From Zygnema cylindricum (taxonomy: Eukaryota; Streptophyta; Zygnematophyceae; Zygnematales; Zygnemataceae), in contig JBBHKE010002729.1 of NCBI GenBank assembly GCA_037447655.1, positions 290,858-354,857 on the forward strand: a DNA stretch of 64,000 nucleotides, given 5' to 3'. Each line of letters begins with the position of its first letter. Position 1 is the first letter of the stretch. The position numbers were made by a program, and so were the translations under genes. Shown one piece after another: positions 43,365 to 54,830 of this stretch. The notes beneath the pieces were generated by a model. It had not been told where the DNA came from. It saw only the letters and a program-made list of their open reading frames with translations, and ran no database searches.

Positions 43365-43691
43365 CGTTATAGGCCCACCCTCTAGGGTGCCCATATTTAA
43401 TGGAATAGGCTTCATATATTGGGAAAGTATGATGACAATGGCTCTATTTCAAAAGAGGTTTTGGGGGATAGATAGTAGACGAGTGAGGTGTCTATCTAAC
43501 TCAGCCATTCCTCCTAGGTTTCGGGGAAGCACGTCTACAAAAAAAGCAGATCCAGCTCCACCACAGCATTCGGAAGACAAGGAGAGCATTGTGATGGAAA
43601 AAGAGAAAGACAAGGAGACAGTTACACAAATAGCAAAATTTATCGCAACCAGTTTAACGTTCATGTCACCTATTTCGAGGAATGAGGAGAA
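43345..43691 (+). pseudogene. Copia A gag, N-terminal part
   Basis: The ATG at 43345 (MKVSELHVIGPPSR) lies in the LTR end, and the frame crosses the primer-binding site CGTTATAGGCCCACC (43365-43379). It reads on through YWESMMTMALFQKRFWGI to RNEEND without a stop, then is cut by copia B at 43697. The frame resumes at 50013 and is recognisable as HFILRHLTQ. Confidence 0.85.
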
Positions 43692-43696
43692 TGATG

Positions 43697-44669
43697 TGTT
43701 GAAATCAATAGATTTAGAGGGTATTTTCTAAGTCTAAATAAATTAAGTAAATGCGCAAGCAGTGTGCCTCGACTTTCTCTCTTTAGCCCCCATACTTGTT
43801 GTAGTCACTGAAGGTGAGAGAGAGTGGTGGAGCCATGGCTACCTTAGCTACACAGGTACAATTGTAGGGTGATATAAGTCACTCTTAACAAAAAGATTGA
43901 GTCCAACAGGACTCGATCTTCAACTGGCAACGCTAGGCGTAGCCGTCAACTTTAACCGGCCAGTTAATGAAGTTCGTTAGAGTATATAGGGTTTGATTGT
44001 TATTTAAACATTGTTAACGAACCTTTATCCAATTAACCTAATTAGAGATAAAAAGCATAAAGACTTGTTGTAACATAGTGCAAACAAAGACCCGCACAAA
44101 ACAAATGTACCGGACATTTGTTTTAACGACTAATATTTAAAGTTCTTTTAAATCCGACAGCACGCATCATCCCCGATACCCAAGAATGGCCGCTTTGGTG
44201 GTTTTTAGGCGTGACATGGCCTTGCACCATAATTGCACGATATAATTGTAGAGGAGGAATCCCGGAAAGCATGAGAACAAGTCTAGAGGAGACAGACGTC
44301 TACTCCATGACCTTGCCATACACAGGCCGTACGGAAAGGACATTGGCCATAGTACCTTTTTGTACTGTACAGTTCTATGATTGGTTCGTACATCACTAGA
44401 TAGGGGTTGTGAGAGGGGTTTGGAACTTTGAGGATTAAGGAGGTAGGCGCCTCTCTCTTAATGAACTTGTATAAATATTGATATCTTTGCCATTTGATAA
44501 TTAATCACCTAGTTAGGCATTTTAAGTGATTCTTCTTGGTGCGGACTCAGGGGAGTCCAGACTGCACAAGGGTGCAGTCAAATTGTCTATTTGCTTGCTT
44601 GGGTAGCAGGGGTCGTAGTTGAAGAAGACCTTCTAAATTTTGCTGTCCAATGGGGGACTTAAAATTGCA
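43697..44669 (+). repeat. Copia B 5' LTR
   Basis: It runs TGTTGAAATC to AAATTGCA. The gag ATG is at 44650, 20 nt before its end. An antisense tRNA-like block lies near 43905-43970 (ACTCGATCTTC ... TTTAACCGGCC). Confidence 0.92.
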
Positions 44670-45755
44670 AGTTATGGGCCCACCATCTGCGGTGCCCATC
44701 TTGAATGGATATTGGTCATTTATTGGGAAGCCATGATGGTAAGGACTTTGTGTGAAAAACGATACTGGGGTATTGTCAATGGACAAGTGAAACGTCTATC
44801 TCAAGAAATCCCACCAAGGTTTAGTGGTGTGAGGTTTTTAACAGCACCATCTGCCCCAACGGAGGAGGTAGACGACGGGGACAACAGTGTGTTCAAAAAG
44901 GGGAAAGGGAAGGAGACACCTCTCACTCCTATCGCCACGGCATCAAGAGCGCTGGCCGTGAAGACTGAGGAAACTGATATTCAAACTTGGGAATGAAAAA
45001 ACATGGTTGCCTGGCATTTCATTTTGAGGCACCTCACTCAAGCTTTAGCAACCTCTCATCTTCATATTCTTAAGGCCGAGGAGTTGTGGGTGACTTTAGT
45101 GGAGATCTATAGAATTTGTACTATTCAACAGCTTGAGTTGGCCGAGCAAAGGCTAGGGGATTACGCTTACATAAGGGGAAAAATGTTGGATTACTGTAAT
45201 AACCTCTCTTGTTTGTATATAAAGATGGAAAGTGCCGCATGGACAAGTACAATGAAGATGAAAGTCAACACTCTCATCATAATGTTGCTAGATGAATATG
45301 AGAACATAGTGTACCGAGTGTAGGGAATGGATGACAGTTCTTTGAAGTGGAAAATAATGCTTAAGATGATACTCGTGCAGGAGAACACTATTGAGATTCA
45401 CAGAGGAGGAAAGAGCGTTCAAGCTCTAGTTGCCAGAACAGACCAGTGGGTGAACGAGTCGAGGAAGCTGTACGGTAACATCAAAGGAGAGAAAGATCAA
45501 TCTGGAGGACGAAAGCCCCCAAAGGGTCTTTGTCATTTCTACAAAAAATTGGGACACTTCATAGCAGATTGCACTAAGGTGTCGGAGTTGAGGCTCCAAG
45601 AGAACCGTGGAGGGGGCTCTTCCAGAGGAAAGAAGAAAAAACTTGTGGTCACACAAGTGAACGGGGAGACCAGCGAGGACGTGGTCTTTGAGGAGGAGAA
45701 TGGGGAGCTATTTTTTGACGAAAATTTGGAGGAGAGGGAGATCCCTCAAAAATAG
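44650..45755 (+). pseudogene. Copia B gag
   Basis: It starts MGDLKLQVMGPPS in the LTR and crosses the primer-binding site. A frameshift near 44710 and stops at about 44996 and 45321 follow. The core is well kept: HFILRHLTQALATSHLH, LEIYRICTIQQLEL-type helix, LDYCNNLSCLY and LLDEYENI. The nucleocapsid knuckle CHFYKKLGHFIADC has Tyr in place of the second Cys. The acidic C-terminal tail (DVVFEEENGEL) ends at 45755. Confidence 0.85.
44670..44684 (+). other. Copia B primer-binding site (half initiator tRNA-Met type)
   Basis: AGTTATGGGCCCACC adjoins the LTR end. It is complementary to the anticodon arm of plant initiator tRNA-Met (CAU within GGGCCCAUAACC), the primer region used by Drosophila copia. 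It is inside the gag frame as QVMGPP. Confidence 0.75.
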
Positions 45756-48700
45756 AAGCGTGTTATTGAAGCCATTTAGGAAGCTCCATAAGAAGGATAG
45801 ATCATCGATTTACGTGCATCCATGCATATGTGTCGTGATAAGCATCTCTTTACCAAACTAAAAAAGATCCATAATGTAGAGATAGAGTATGGGGTTTGGA
45901 GAGTAGTTACTACAAATCTAGTGGATCCGATAGATTTGAAAGTCTTATTGAAGGGTAAAACTTCTATATTCACTTTCTCACATGTAATCCACATTCCTTC
46001 GCTGAGAAAAAATCTTATCTCTACCTTTATGTTAGATGATAAGGAGTTTGATACCTTTACTAGAAATGGAGTTTTCACAATTAAGTATGGGGATGAAGTC
46101 TACTTCACAGCAGATAACGGTAGCGAATGAATGTTTGGGATTAACCTGAGTAATGAAAAGAAGAATGCATATTATATTGGTGTCCCGAACTTGATGATGT
46201 GGCATAAGAGGTTGGGGCATGTGCATTTTGATAGGCTGAGGGAAATGAAAAAGCTTCGTGTAGTAGACAGCATTCAGTTTGAGGATAATGAAATTATAGA
46301 TGATTGAAGTGGTTGTGCTCAAGGTAAGGCTCACAAACTACCCTTCCCCAAAAGTGCCACATATAGAGGTTAGAAAGTACTAGATCTGGTCCACACAGAT
46401 ATCTGCTGACTGGCAAAAGTACCTTGCGTCAAAGGGAAAAGGTTTATGTAGACATTCACTGATAATTGGTCCAAATACTCTACATTCTACTTTCTAAAAA
46501 CAAAGCTTAAAACACAAACTTACTTCAAAGAATATAAATCCTGGAGTGAGAAATTGCATGGAACCCCAATTAAGAGAATAAGAAGTGATAATGGGGGAGA
46601 ATATACCTCTAACCAGTTGAACGAATACTTCAGGGATGAGGGAGTTCAGCATCACAAAACAGTACCGAAAAATCCAGAATAAAATTGGGTAGCTGAGAGG
46701 TTGAACCTGACTCTAGGAGATAGTGTACAAAGTATGTTAGCCGACAAGAAGATAGGAAAAAGGTTTTGGGCAAAAGCCATAAACTTTGCTAACTACATTA
46801 AGAATAGAGTCCTTACTACAGCCGTGAAAGGAATGATACCTTATGAGAGATGTGTTGGAAGGAAACCAAATATTTCTCACCTTAAAGTATTTGGCAGTCA
46901 ATTTTACAGCCTTGACACAGATAAGAAAAATTGGAAACTAGATGCTAAAGGGAAACTAGGGTATTTTGTGGGATATGATGAAGATGTTAAGGGATATAGA
47001 GTGTATGACATAGTTAAATAATATATCATTCTGGTAAAGCACCTAGTTGTCATGGATGAACGAAAGTCATTTGATCCCTTCAACTATACCAAGAAGATAA
47101 AAATCAGTTTTGAGTCCGAGAGTGAGAAGGACTCGGATCTTCTCAAAGGGGACATGAGGGAAAACGTGATTGCAGATTCAAGGGAGATCCAAGATAGAAC
47201 AGATACACCGGAATCTTCTCATATTCCTATACACTCCGAGTAGACAGAGGAGGAGGAGCTACAACCAACTTCCATAGATAAGCGAGCCTATGACACAGTG
47301 AGGAGGAACCCGAGACTTCCTTTCATTCCTACTTCGGACTTGGAGGGAGGACAAAAAATCAGCAAAAGACTACAGGAAAAGAAGGCTACTCACGAGGTAA
47401 CTAAGCTATCTCATCCTAATGAGCCTCACTCATACTCAAAGGCAATGAACAGTCCTAAGAAAGATAGATGGGCTAGAGCCATAAATGATAAGATGGCCTC
47501 CATCCTAGAAGAAAATACTTAGGAGCTAGTGGACTGTCCTCCGCACCGACAAACCGATTGGGTACAAATGGGTGTTTAAACTAAAGCTCAACCCAGATAA
47601 TACCATAGAGAGATATAAGGCTCGGTTGGTAGCAAAGGGGTTCACCCAAAAAGAAGGGATAGATTATGAGGAGACTTTTGCTACATTGGTTTCGTTCCCA
47701 TCACTAAGAATTCTCCTCAGTCTAGGGACAGCGGAAGACATGCAAATACATCAAATGGATATAAAGACCACTTTCCTCAATGGTGATCTAGAGGAAGAAA
47801 TCTTTATGCGGCAACCAGAGGGGTTTGTAGAGGAAGGAGAGGAGAGCAAAGTCTGCAGACTCATAAAGTCTTTATATGGTCCAAAGCAGGCTCCCAGACA
47901 ATGGAATAAGAAACTAGATGAGTTTCTCACCAGTCTCCGATATATTCAGATCTGTTCTAACCATTCTATTTATATGTTTGAATATGAGAATGGTGTTATT
48001 TTCATTGCAATTTATGTGGATGATTTGTTGGTGTTAAGTAAATCCATGGAAAATATCAATAAGTTAAAGAAAGATCTTAGAAGCATATTTGACATGAAGG
48101 ATTTAGGGGAGGCAAAATATATTCTAGGAATTCAAATGGAAAGAGATAGAGGAAAAAGGATTATCAAACTTACTCAGAAAGAAGCTATAAGAAATATGCT
48201 TGAGAAATTCCAAATGGAAAAGGCAAATTGTTGTACCACTCCCATGGACTTGAATAAAGTAAGTGATGGGAGTGTAGAAGGAGGATTCATAATCTTAGAT
48301 GATTAGATGAGTCTAGAAAAGAGACAATTTATGAATTCTATTCCTTACGGGCAAGTTGTAGGAAGCTTAATCTATTTTATGAATGTACTAGACCAAACAT
48401 AGCGGTAGCAGTTGGAGTCCTCAGTAGAAGTCTTAATGATCGTAGGAAGAGAGATTCGGAGGCAACCAAGAGAGTCATGAGATATCTCGTGGGAACAAGG
48501 GATTTATGGTTGCATTTAGGAGGGGAGCACAATGACATCACTACTTTGAGTGATGTTAGTTATGGAGATGCCCCTATGAGAAGATGCACTTCAGGGTATG
48601 TGTTGTATGTGGGAAAATGTGCTTGCTGTTGGAGTAGCAAGCAACAAAAGGTGGTCGCTCAGTCCACTATAGAGGCTGAGTATATGGCCTCTTTCTCAAC

Positions 48701-49013
48701 TGTGAAAGAATGTATGTGGGTCAAATCTTCGTTACAAGAAGTGATGTATATGAAAGAGGGAGTGCATGAAGTGTTCTGTGATAATCAAGCTGCCATTGCA
48801 ATAAAAGCCAATCCAAAAAATCAATTTAATGCTAAATATATGGACATAAGATTAAGTTTTGTGAGGGAAAAGATTGAAAAAATAATAATGAATCTTGTGT
48901 ATACAGCTGAAAGGGAAATGGTGGCTGATATGATGACCAAACTTGTGCCATCTCCCACGTTAAAATATTGTACAGAAAAATGTGGACTAAAAGAGAAACT
49001 AAAATTAGCCTAG
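45756..49013 (+). pseudogene. Copia B pol: protease, integrase, RT, RNase H
   Basis: Protease is degraded (IIDLRASMHMC for the usual DSGAS, near 45800). Integrase has MWHKRLGHVHFDRL, GCAQGKAHK, HTDIC, RSDNGGEYTSNQ and WVAERLNLTLG (46197-46720), with stops at about six places. RT is nearly clean from 47572: [46 protein letters not shown] and the catalytic YVDD (about 48016). RNase H (48340-49013) has SDVSYGDAPMRRCTSGYV, CCWSSKQQKVVAQST, EAEYMA and FCDNQAAIA. The RT-RNase H part is the best-preserved copia pol in the window. Confidence 0.92.
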
Positions 49014-49026
49014 AAAATAAAAGGAG

Positions 49027-50007
49027 TGTTGAAATCAATAGATTTAGAGGGTATTTTCTAGGTCTCAATAGATTAAGTAAAAGCGCCAGCTTCTCTCTCT
49101 AGCCCCCATACTTGTTGTAGACATTGAAAGTTAGAGAGAGTGGTGGAGCCATCGCTGCCTTAGCTACACAGACAAGACTGTAGAGTGATGTAAGTCCCTC
49201 TTAACAAAAAGGTTGAGTCTGGCAGGACTCGAACCTTCAACCGGCAGAGCTAGACGTAGCCGTTAGCTCTAACCAGTCTGTCGTAGAAGTTCATTAGAGT
49301 ATATAGGGTTTTATTGTTATTTAAACATTGCTAAAGAACCTTAATCCAATAAACGGAATTAGAGATAACAAGCATAGAGACTCGTTGTAATATAGTGTGA
49401 ACAAAGACCGGCTCGAAACAAATGTACCATACATTTGTTTTAACGACTAATATTAAAAGGCACTTTAGATCCGATGGGACGCATCAACGCCGACACCTTG
49501 GAATGGCCACTTTGGCAGTTTTTGGGCATGACATGACTTCGCGCCACGTGGCACGATAGAATTGGAAAGCAAGAATCTCCGTAAGCATGGGAACATATCC
49601 AAAGGAGACAGACGTCTACTCCATGGCCCTGTCATACATAGGCCGTACGGAAAGTACATCAGCCATAGTACCTTTTTGTACTATACAGTTTTCTGATTGG
49701 TTCATACACTAGTAGATAAGGGTTGTGAGAGGGGTTTAGGACTTAGAGGATTGACGAGGTAGCCGCCTCTCTCCCAATGAGCTTGTAAAAATATTGGCAT
49801 CTTTGCCACTTGATAATTAATCGCATGGTTGGGCGTATTCAGTGATTCTTCTTGCTGCGCACTCAAGCGAGTCTTGACTGCAGACGGGTGCAGTCACATT
49901 GTCTATTTGCCTGCTTGGGTTGTACCGGTTGTAGTTGAAGAAGGGTAAGTCAAAAAATATCTAAAGCTTTTTGAATTTTGTAATCTAATGGGGGACATAG
50001 AATTCTA
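49027..50007 (+). repeat. Copia B 3' LTR
   Basis: It starts TGTTGAAATC after the polypurine tract and ends TTCTA before TGATG. It holds a well-preserved antisense tRNA-like block: B-box complement GGACTCGAACC at 49225-49235 and A-box-like complement GCTCTAACCAG at 49266-49276. Confidence 0.92.
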
Positions 50008-50012
50008 TGATG

Positions 50013-51724
50013 TTAGTACTAACTACAACAATACGGCGGCATAACACTTCATTCTCCGCCATCTTACTCAAGGACTTTCATCTCCTTTCGCAGGTGGAAA
50101 GGGCATCCAATTTGTGGATTGTCCTCATAGAGATGTATCTGAGTGGTAGTATTCAGCAACAACATTTGGCTGATTAAAAGAAAGATGCATATGCATACAA
50201 AGGGAGGAAAATGCTAGACTTTTGTAATGAGCTTGCAACCCTTTTCATGAAACTAGAGACTGTTGGTCACGTCGAAACAGAAAAGATGACGGTTAACTTC
50301 CTGCTCATAAAGTTAGCCGATGACTATGAAAACATAGTTAACCGTGTGGAAGATTTGCTCGACTCTAAGTGAATTTGGAATTCTGTGGTAAGGATGATTC
50401 TCATTGAGAGAATACAATAGAGATGTGGAGGCGAGGGAAGAGAGGACAAGCTTTGGCAACAAGAACTGATTTGAGGAGCAAGGATCGTAGATAAATCAGT
50501 AGGAAACTATAGAGGAGGAGGACAAAAAACTTTGTCAAATGAATCTGGACCGAGGGTCTTAAAGGGGTTATGTCACTTTTTCAACAAATCAGAACACTAT
50601 ATGGCAGAATGTAATAAGCTAATCGAACTTCGGTTAAAAGAAGGGCAAACAAATGGACCCCCGAGAGGAAAGAAAAAGGCCCTTGTGACACAGGTACATG
50701 AGGCGGAATCCGAGGACGAGGACAATGAGCTCCAATTGGATGAGGAGTTGGAGGCGAAAAACGAGGTCGAAATTCCACGAAAGCAAAAATGTACTTTTAG
50801 TGGATTTAAAGGTGAAGCAAGCTAGATTGTAGATTCAGGTGCCTCCATGCACATATGTTAAGATAAACACCTGTTCACTATGATAAGAAATATTCCCACC
50901 GTAGAGATAGAGTATGGGGATGGGAGGATAGTCATTGCTACTCTTGTAGGATCGGTATATCAAAAGTATAAGTAGAAGGAAAGACATCCATAGTTATATT
51001 CTCTGATGTATTGTTTATTCCGGAGCTGAACAAAAACCTCATCTCTACATCTATATTATATGATAATGGTTTTGATACTACCACTAGGAAAGGCGTCTTT
51101 AATGCTAGTTTTGAGGAGGAATTTTATTTCACTGCTGAAAAAGGTAGCCAAAGTGATGTTTAGCCAAAAGGATGTTTAAGCTGATTTTAAGCAAAGGAAA
51201 CAAGAAAATTTATTATGTTGGTGTTCATGATACAATGTTGTGGCATAAGAGGCTTAGGCATGTGAATCTAGATTTGTTAAGAGAGATGAAAAAAAATGGG
51301 AGTAGTGGACTGGATTCAGTTCAATGAGAGTGAGAATCTAGGTGATTGTAATGGATTTGCTCAAGGTAAAGCACACAGGTCACCCTTCCCAAAAATTGCC
51401 ACCTATAAAAGAGAAAAGATTCTAGATTTAGTACACACAGATATTTGGGGACCGCCCAAAGTGCCTTTACTGGGGGAAGATATTTATGATGACTATCACC
51501 GATGATTGGTCTCGTTATTCCACGGTGAATTTTTAGAAAAATAAGTCAGAGGCTTAGGAATGTTTTAGACAATATAAGGCATGGAGTGAAAAACTCCATG
51601 AAACCCCAATCAATAAAGTAAAGAGTGACAATGGTGTAGAGTATACCTCTAACCAGTTTGAGGATTTTCTGAGGGACGATGGAGTACAACACAAAAATTC
51701 AGTTCAAAAAAACGCGGAACAAAA
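50013..51724 (+). pseudogene. Copia A gag to integrase, continuation after copia B
   Basis: Gag resumes with HFILRHLTQ. The knuckle CHFFNKSEHYMAEC has Phe for the second Cys. The protease motif IVDSGASMHIC near 50830 is intact. Integrase has WHKRLRHVNLDLL, CNGFAQGKAHRSPF (one Cys lost), HTDIWGPP, KSDNGVEYTSNQF and KNAEQN. Several stops and shifts interrupt it. It ends at 51724, within the codons after AEQN, where gypsy-2 is inserted. RT and RNase H of this copy are not in the window. Confidence 0.87.
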
Positions 51725-52594
51725 TGTTGTCCATAGCCTATTTCAGCCATGGATTACTCAAGGAAAACACCCACAGACTACCCCAAAACAGTTGTGTTTA
51801 AGACAACATAGATTACTCCACAATATATAAAAGCACCTCAAACTGCTCCAGTATGTAGAATGTACTCAACACTATAACCTCCCAAAGGTAGAGCCTGATC
51901 CACAAATGAATTTAAAAGATATGAGCTCCAAAGTTTCCTAAAAACTTCTGACAGCTTATCAAACAAACCAAGTAAATCTCTCACACAATTCTACAAAAAC
52001 AGCAGAACAAAATGAAACTACACAACCATATAGTTTCTATATCCTAAAACATCCACACAAAGTTTCATATCAAGATATCAATCAGAGTGATCACACTGAC
52101 AGGTCAAAGATGCAAAAAAACAGTCTGCCATTACTTTGATAAACTCAGCTGATACTAAAAAATAAATTAAGTCCTACATTTTATGCTTACATAGCTATCT
52201 ACTGAGCCTTGCACTAATCAAGGTACTACACCTGTAACTAAGTACTGTACCCTAATAAAATCACTGTACGTCAACGGTACGTCTACTCTACCGGAAGTAC
52301 GTCCATAACCCTAATTGTAACTTTTATCATATTTCAACAATGTAACACTAAAAACTAGATAACTACATACAAATTAATGTTGTTTCAGATATTTACAGAT
52401 AGTGGCCGTACATACATTGTGCCGCTTGCTTGGTAAGCAATTGGCGAATCTGTCCAAATTACTGTAACCGTCCGTACTAGTCAATTCTGAATTCACGGAT
52501 CGTCGTAAGATGTAAAGTAAATCTTCGTGATGGACGACACGCGTCTGTTCACCCTTGGCAATCACTTGATCGCTAAGAGTGGTTTGTAAGTTCA
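51725..52594 (+). repeat. Proposed gypsy-2 5' LTR
   Basis: The first 550 bp resemble the LTR-like insert at 27044 (GTGATCACA, AACAGTCTGCCA and ACTTTGATAAA words). It is assigned to gypsy-2 because it lies between the copia break and the leader block conserved with gypsy-1 (52598). It ends near TAAGTTCA. The assignment is tentative. Confidence 0.55.
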
Positions 52595-53082
52595 CGATGC
52601 CTTGCGGGTGCAGGCGCGTTTCAGGATAGTTGTTGATCGTTTAGAGGCTACGTGAGTGGATTGGGTTCACCTGGACCTAATTGTATTGAGCATTTGCACT
52701 GTCCACGCTTTCTATGCTTGCCATCTGGCCGTGAGTGGCCTTGTGTTTTTCTTGTTGTCTGTTTGGCGTGGAATTTTATTGTTAGATCTGGCCGTTGGTG
52801 GCCTTGGATAGAACTATTTTCTGCCTGTGGAGCTTTAGATCTGCACCTCCGGGTGTTTGTTTAGCAAGTTTCTGCCTTTATAGATCTGGCCCTTTGGCCT
52901 TGCCCACTCGTTTGCAGGGTAGAGGTTTCGGTAAAAGCGGCCTCTTGACTAGATCTGGCCATCGTGGCCTTGTTAGAGACTGTTTGAGATTGTTGCTTAT
53001 GTATGTGGTATGGTTTAGCATTTGTTACACCTCGTATAGGGCGTATCCATTAGCAAATTAGCTTGTTATCTCAGTCATTTTT
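52595..53082 (+). other. Gypsy-2 internal leader
   Basis: It begins with the block CGATGCCTTGCGGGTGCAGG shared with gypsy-1 at 5517 and ends at the conserved gag ATG at 53083. No long frame is present. Confidence 0.6.
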
Positions 53083-54830
53083 ATGCCCACTGATTGGGAG
53101 AATCTTGACCACTCATACTGATCTACACGTAGTGGTGGAACTTTCCGTTCATCAAATTTTGATCAATTGAATTTATCAAATTTGGTTCCTTTAACGTTAA
53201 GTCCTTTAATCAAATCTAGAGCGTCTTCTACTCGTTCAGATTTAACCACTCTCTCATCTTTGTCATCCATTATTTCCACGCTATTTGTGGAAGAGGTTGA
53301 TAACCAAAGGGAACCCTATTTAGATTTTCTTTCTTTTTGGTCTCCGTTAGCACCGATTCAGGCTTTGAATTTGACTAACTCGTCTCTTTTGATGGCCTCC
53401 ACATCGGAGGGTACTCTTGGTAAAATTCAATTATGCTTTTCCGGAATGAAAGATACCATGAGTTTATCTCATTTTCGAAAGCTATTCAACACCGAAATGC
53501 GAGATCTAGCTTTCCGTTATCAAGATTGATTTGACATGCGTGTCGTTTTCTCCCTTCTCGGGCGTTACCTTCACGGGTTCGCCCTTACTTTATATTCCCG
53601 CTTGTATGATGGCATACTTGCGATGACCGAATATTCTCCACAGTTTGCTGGAATGCCTGAGGTAATAGGTCAAGCAGAAATCCCTTATCAAGCTGTTATT
53701 CTCGAGGTCTTAGATGCGCTTGGCAATGTTCTTTGCCCAGCTGTGGCGGAGGTTCCCCAACAATATGCTATTGCAGCCCAAGCCGCCGTCCCGGCACGAC
53801 CCGGGATGACTATTCCGTTACGAGACCCTCTCATCATAATGTTTAATTTGTTACAAGAGGAGTACCGCATGCAAAATCTTGACCAAGTTAAAAAATTAAT
53901 GAATTTTGAGCGTAAACCGAGCGAAACTGCCCCCGCTTTACGAGCTCGCATGGAGACCTTACGGGAAGCATTACCCGATCTGATATCAGATGCCGAAGCT
54001 GTCCAGAAGTTTGTTGGACAGTTTCCTTTCCAGTCAAATAAATTTATTCAAAGCCATCTTACCCAAACATACGGTCTCCAATTTACGTTTGAACATGCAG
54101 CTCGATACGCTGTAGAATACGAGATGACGAATTGTTGGTGGGAGGCCCACAATCGACCAAAAGCCCCTCAAAGAGAACCTAACCCTTTCAATTCACCAAA
54201 TCCTCGTAACTTGGGGCCGAATAATCGGCCACCAAGGGTCCCAGCTATGGGAACCCCACCAAATTAACCATCTAATCGGATTTGTTTCCGATGTGGCAAG
54301 ACCGGGCATGATGCTCGGATGTGCCCGGATAGATCTGCGACCTGTACACAGTGCAAACAGACTGGCCACTTTGTGTATCGTTGTCACATCAAAAACCCTG
54401 AATTTTCATATCAAAATCAGATTCGAAATGGTGGCATACCGGCTAGATCTGCCAAAATAGTCCAACCTGTTAAAGAGTCAGAGAAAAACTCTCCACCTAA
54501 AGTGTCTCGGAGAGAAAAAGAGAGAGAGGAAATGCAAACTCAAATGGCCGCTATGATCAAAGACCAATTTGCAGCCTTTATGGCTCAAATGAAACCGCCT
54601 ACTCACCTAACTGGTATGGCTCGTACAGTTGTCCATCTTCCCACGCTAGCAGGTCGAGTTTTACGAGATTCAACCATTCAAAAGCGGGCAACCACGTTTG
54701 ACAAGGGGACAGTTGATCACAATCGCAAGGGTAAACAGTCTAGCACACGTCTACCATTATCATTTTCCAAAGAAACCGCGACCAATTTGCCCGAAACAGC
54801 TTCCACCATCACGGCGGAAGCACTCACTAT
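53083..54830 (+). pseudogene. Gypsy-2 gag
   Basis: The start MPTDWENL matches gypsy-1. The capsid-like region includes IQLCFSGMKDTMSLSHFRK and AVQKFVGQFP. Two CCHC knuckles, CFRCGKTGHDARMC and CTQCKQTGHFVYRC, lie near 54283-54380. Stops occur at about 53125, 53527 (TGA) and 54265 (TAA, just before the first knuckle). From 54319 the frame is open for 631 codons through protease and into the methyltransferase, showing that gag and pol are one continuous frame in this family. Confidence 0.88.

Larger units (their letters stand above)
43697..50007 (+). mobile_element. Copia retrotransposon B, complete with LTRs and TSD, nested in copia A gag
   Basis: Both LTRs start TGTTGAAATCAATAG (5' 43697-44669, 973 bp; 3' 49027-50007, 981 bp). 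The target-site duplication TGATG is exact (43692-43696 and 50008-50012). The interior has the copia order gag, protease, integrase, RT, RNase H and a polypurine tract AAAATAAAAGGAG before the 3' LTR. LTR divergence is about 10 percent over the first 64 bases, so the insertion is old. Stops and frameshifts occur in gag, protease, integrase and RT. Confidence 0.95.

Noticed and set aside
49027-51724. Tandem copia elements sharing one LTR
   Set aside because: The exact TGATG duplication and the continuous gag of copia A show nesting of B in A instead.
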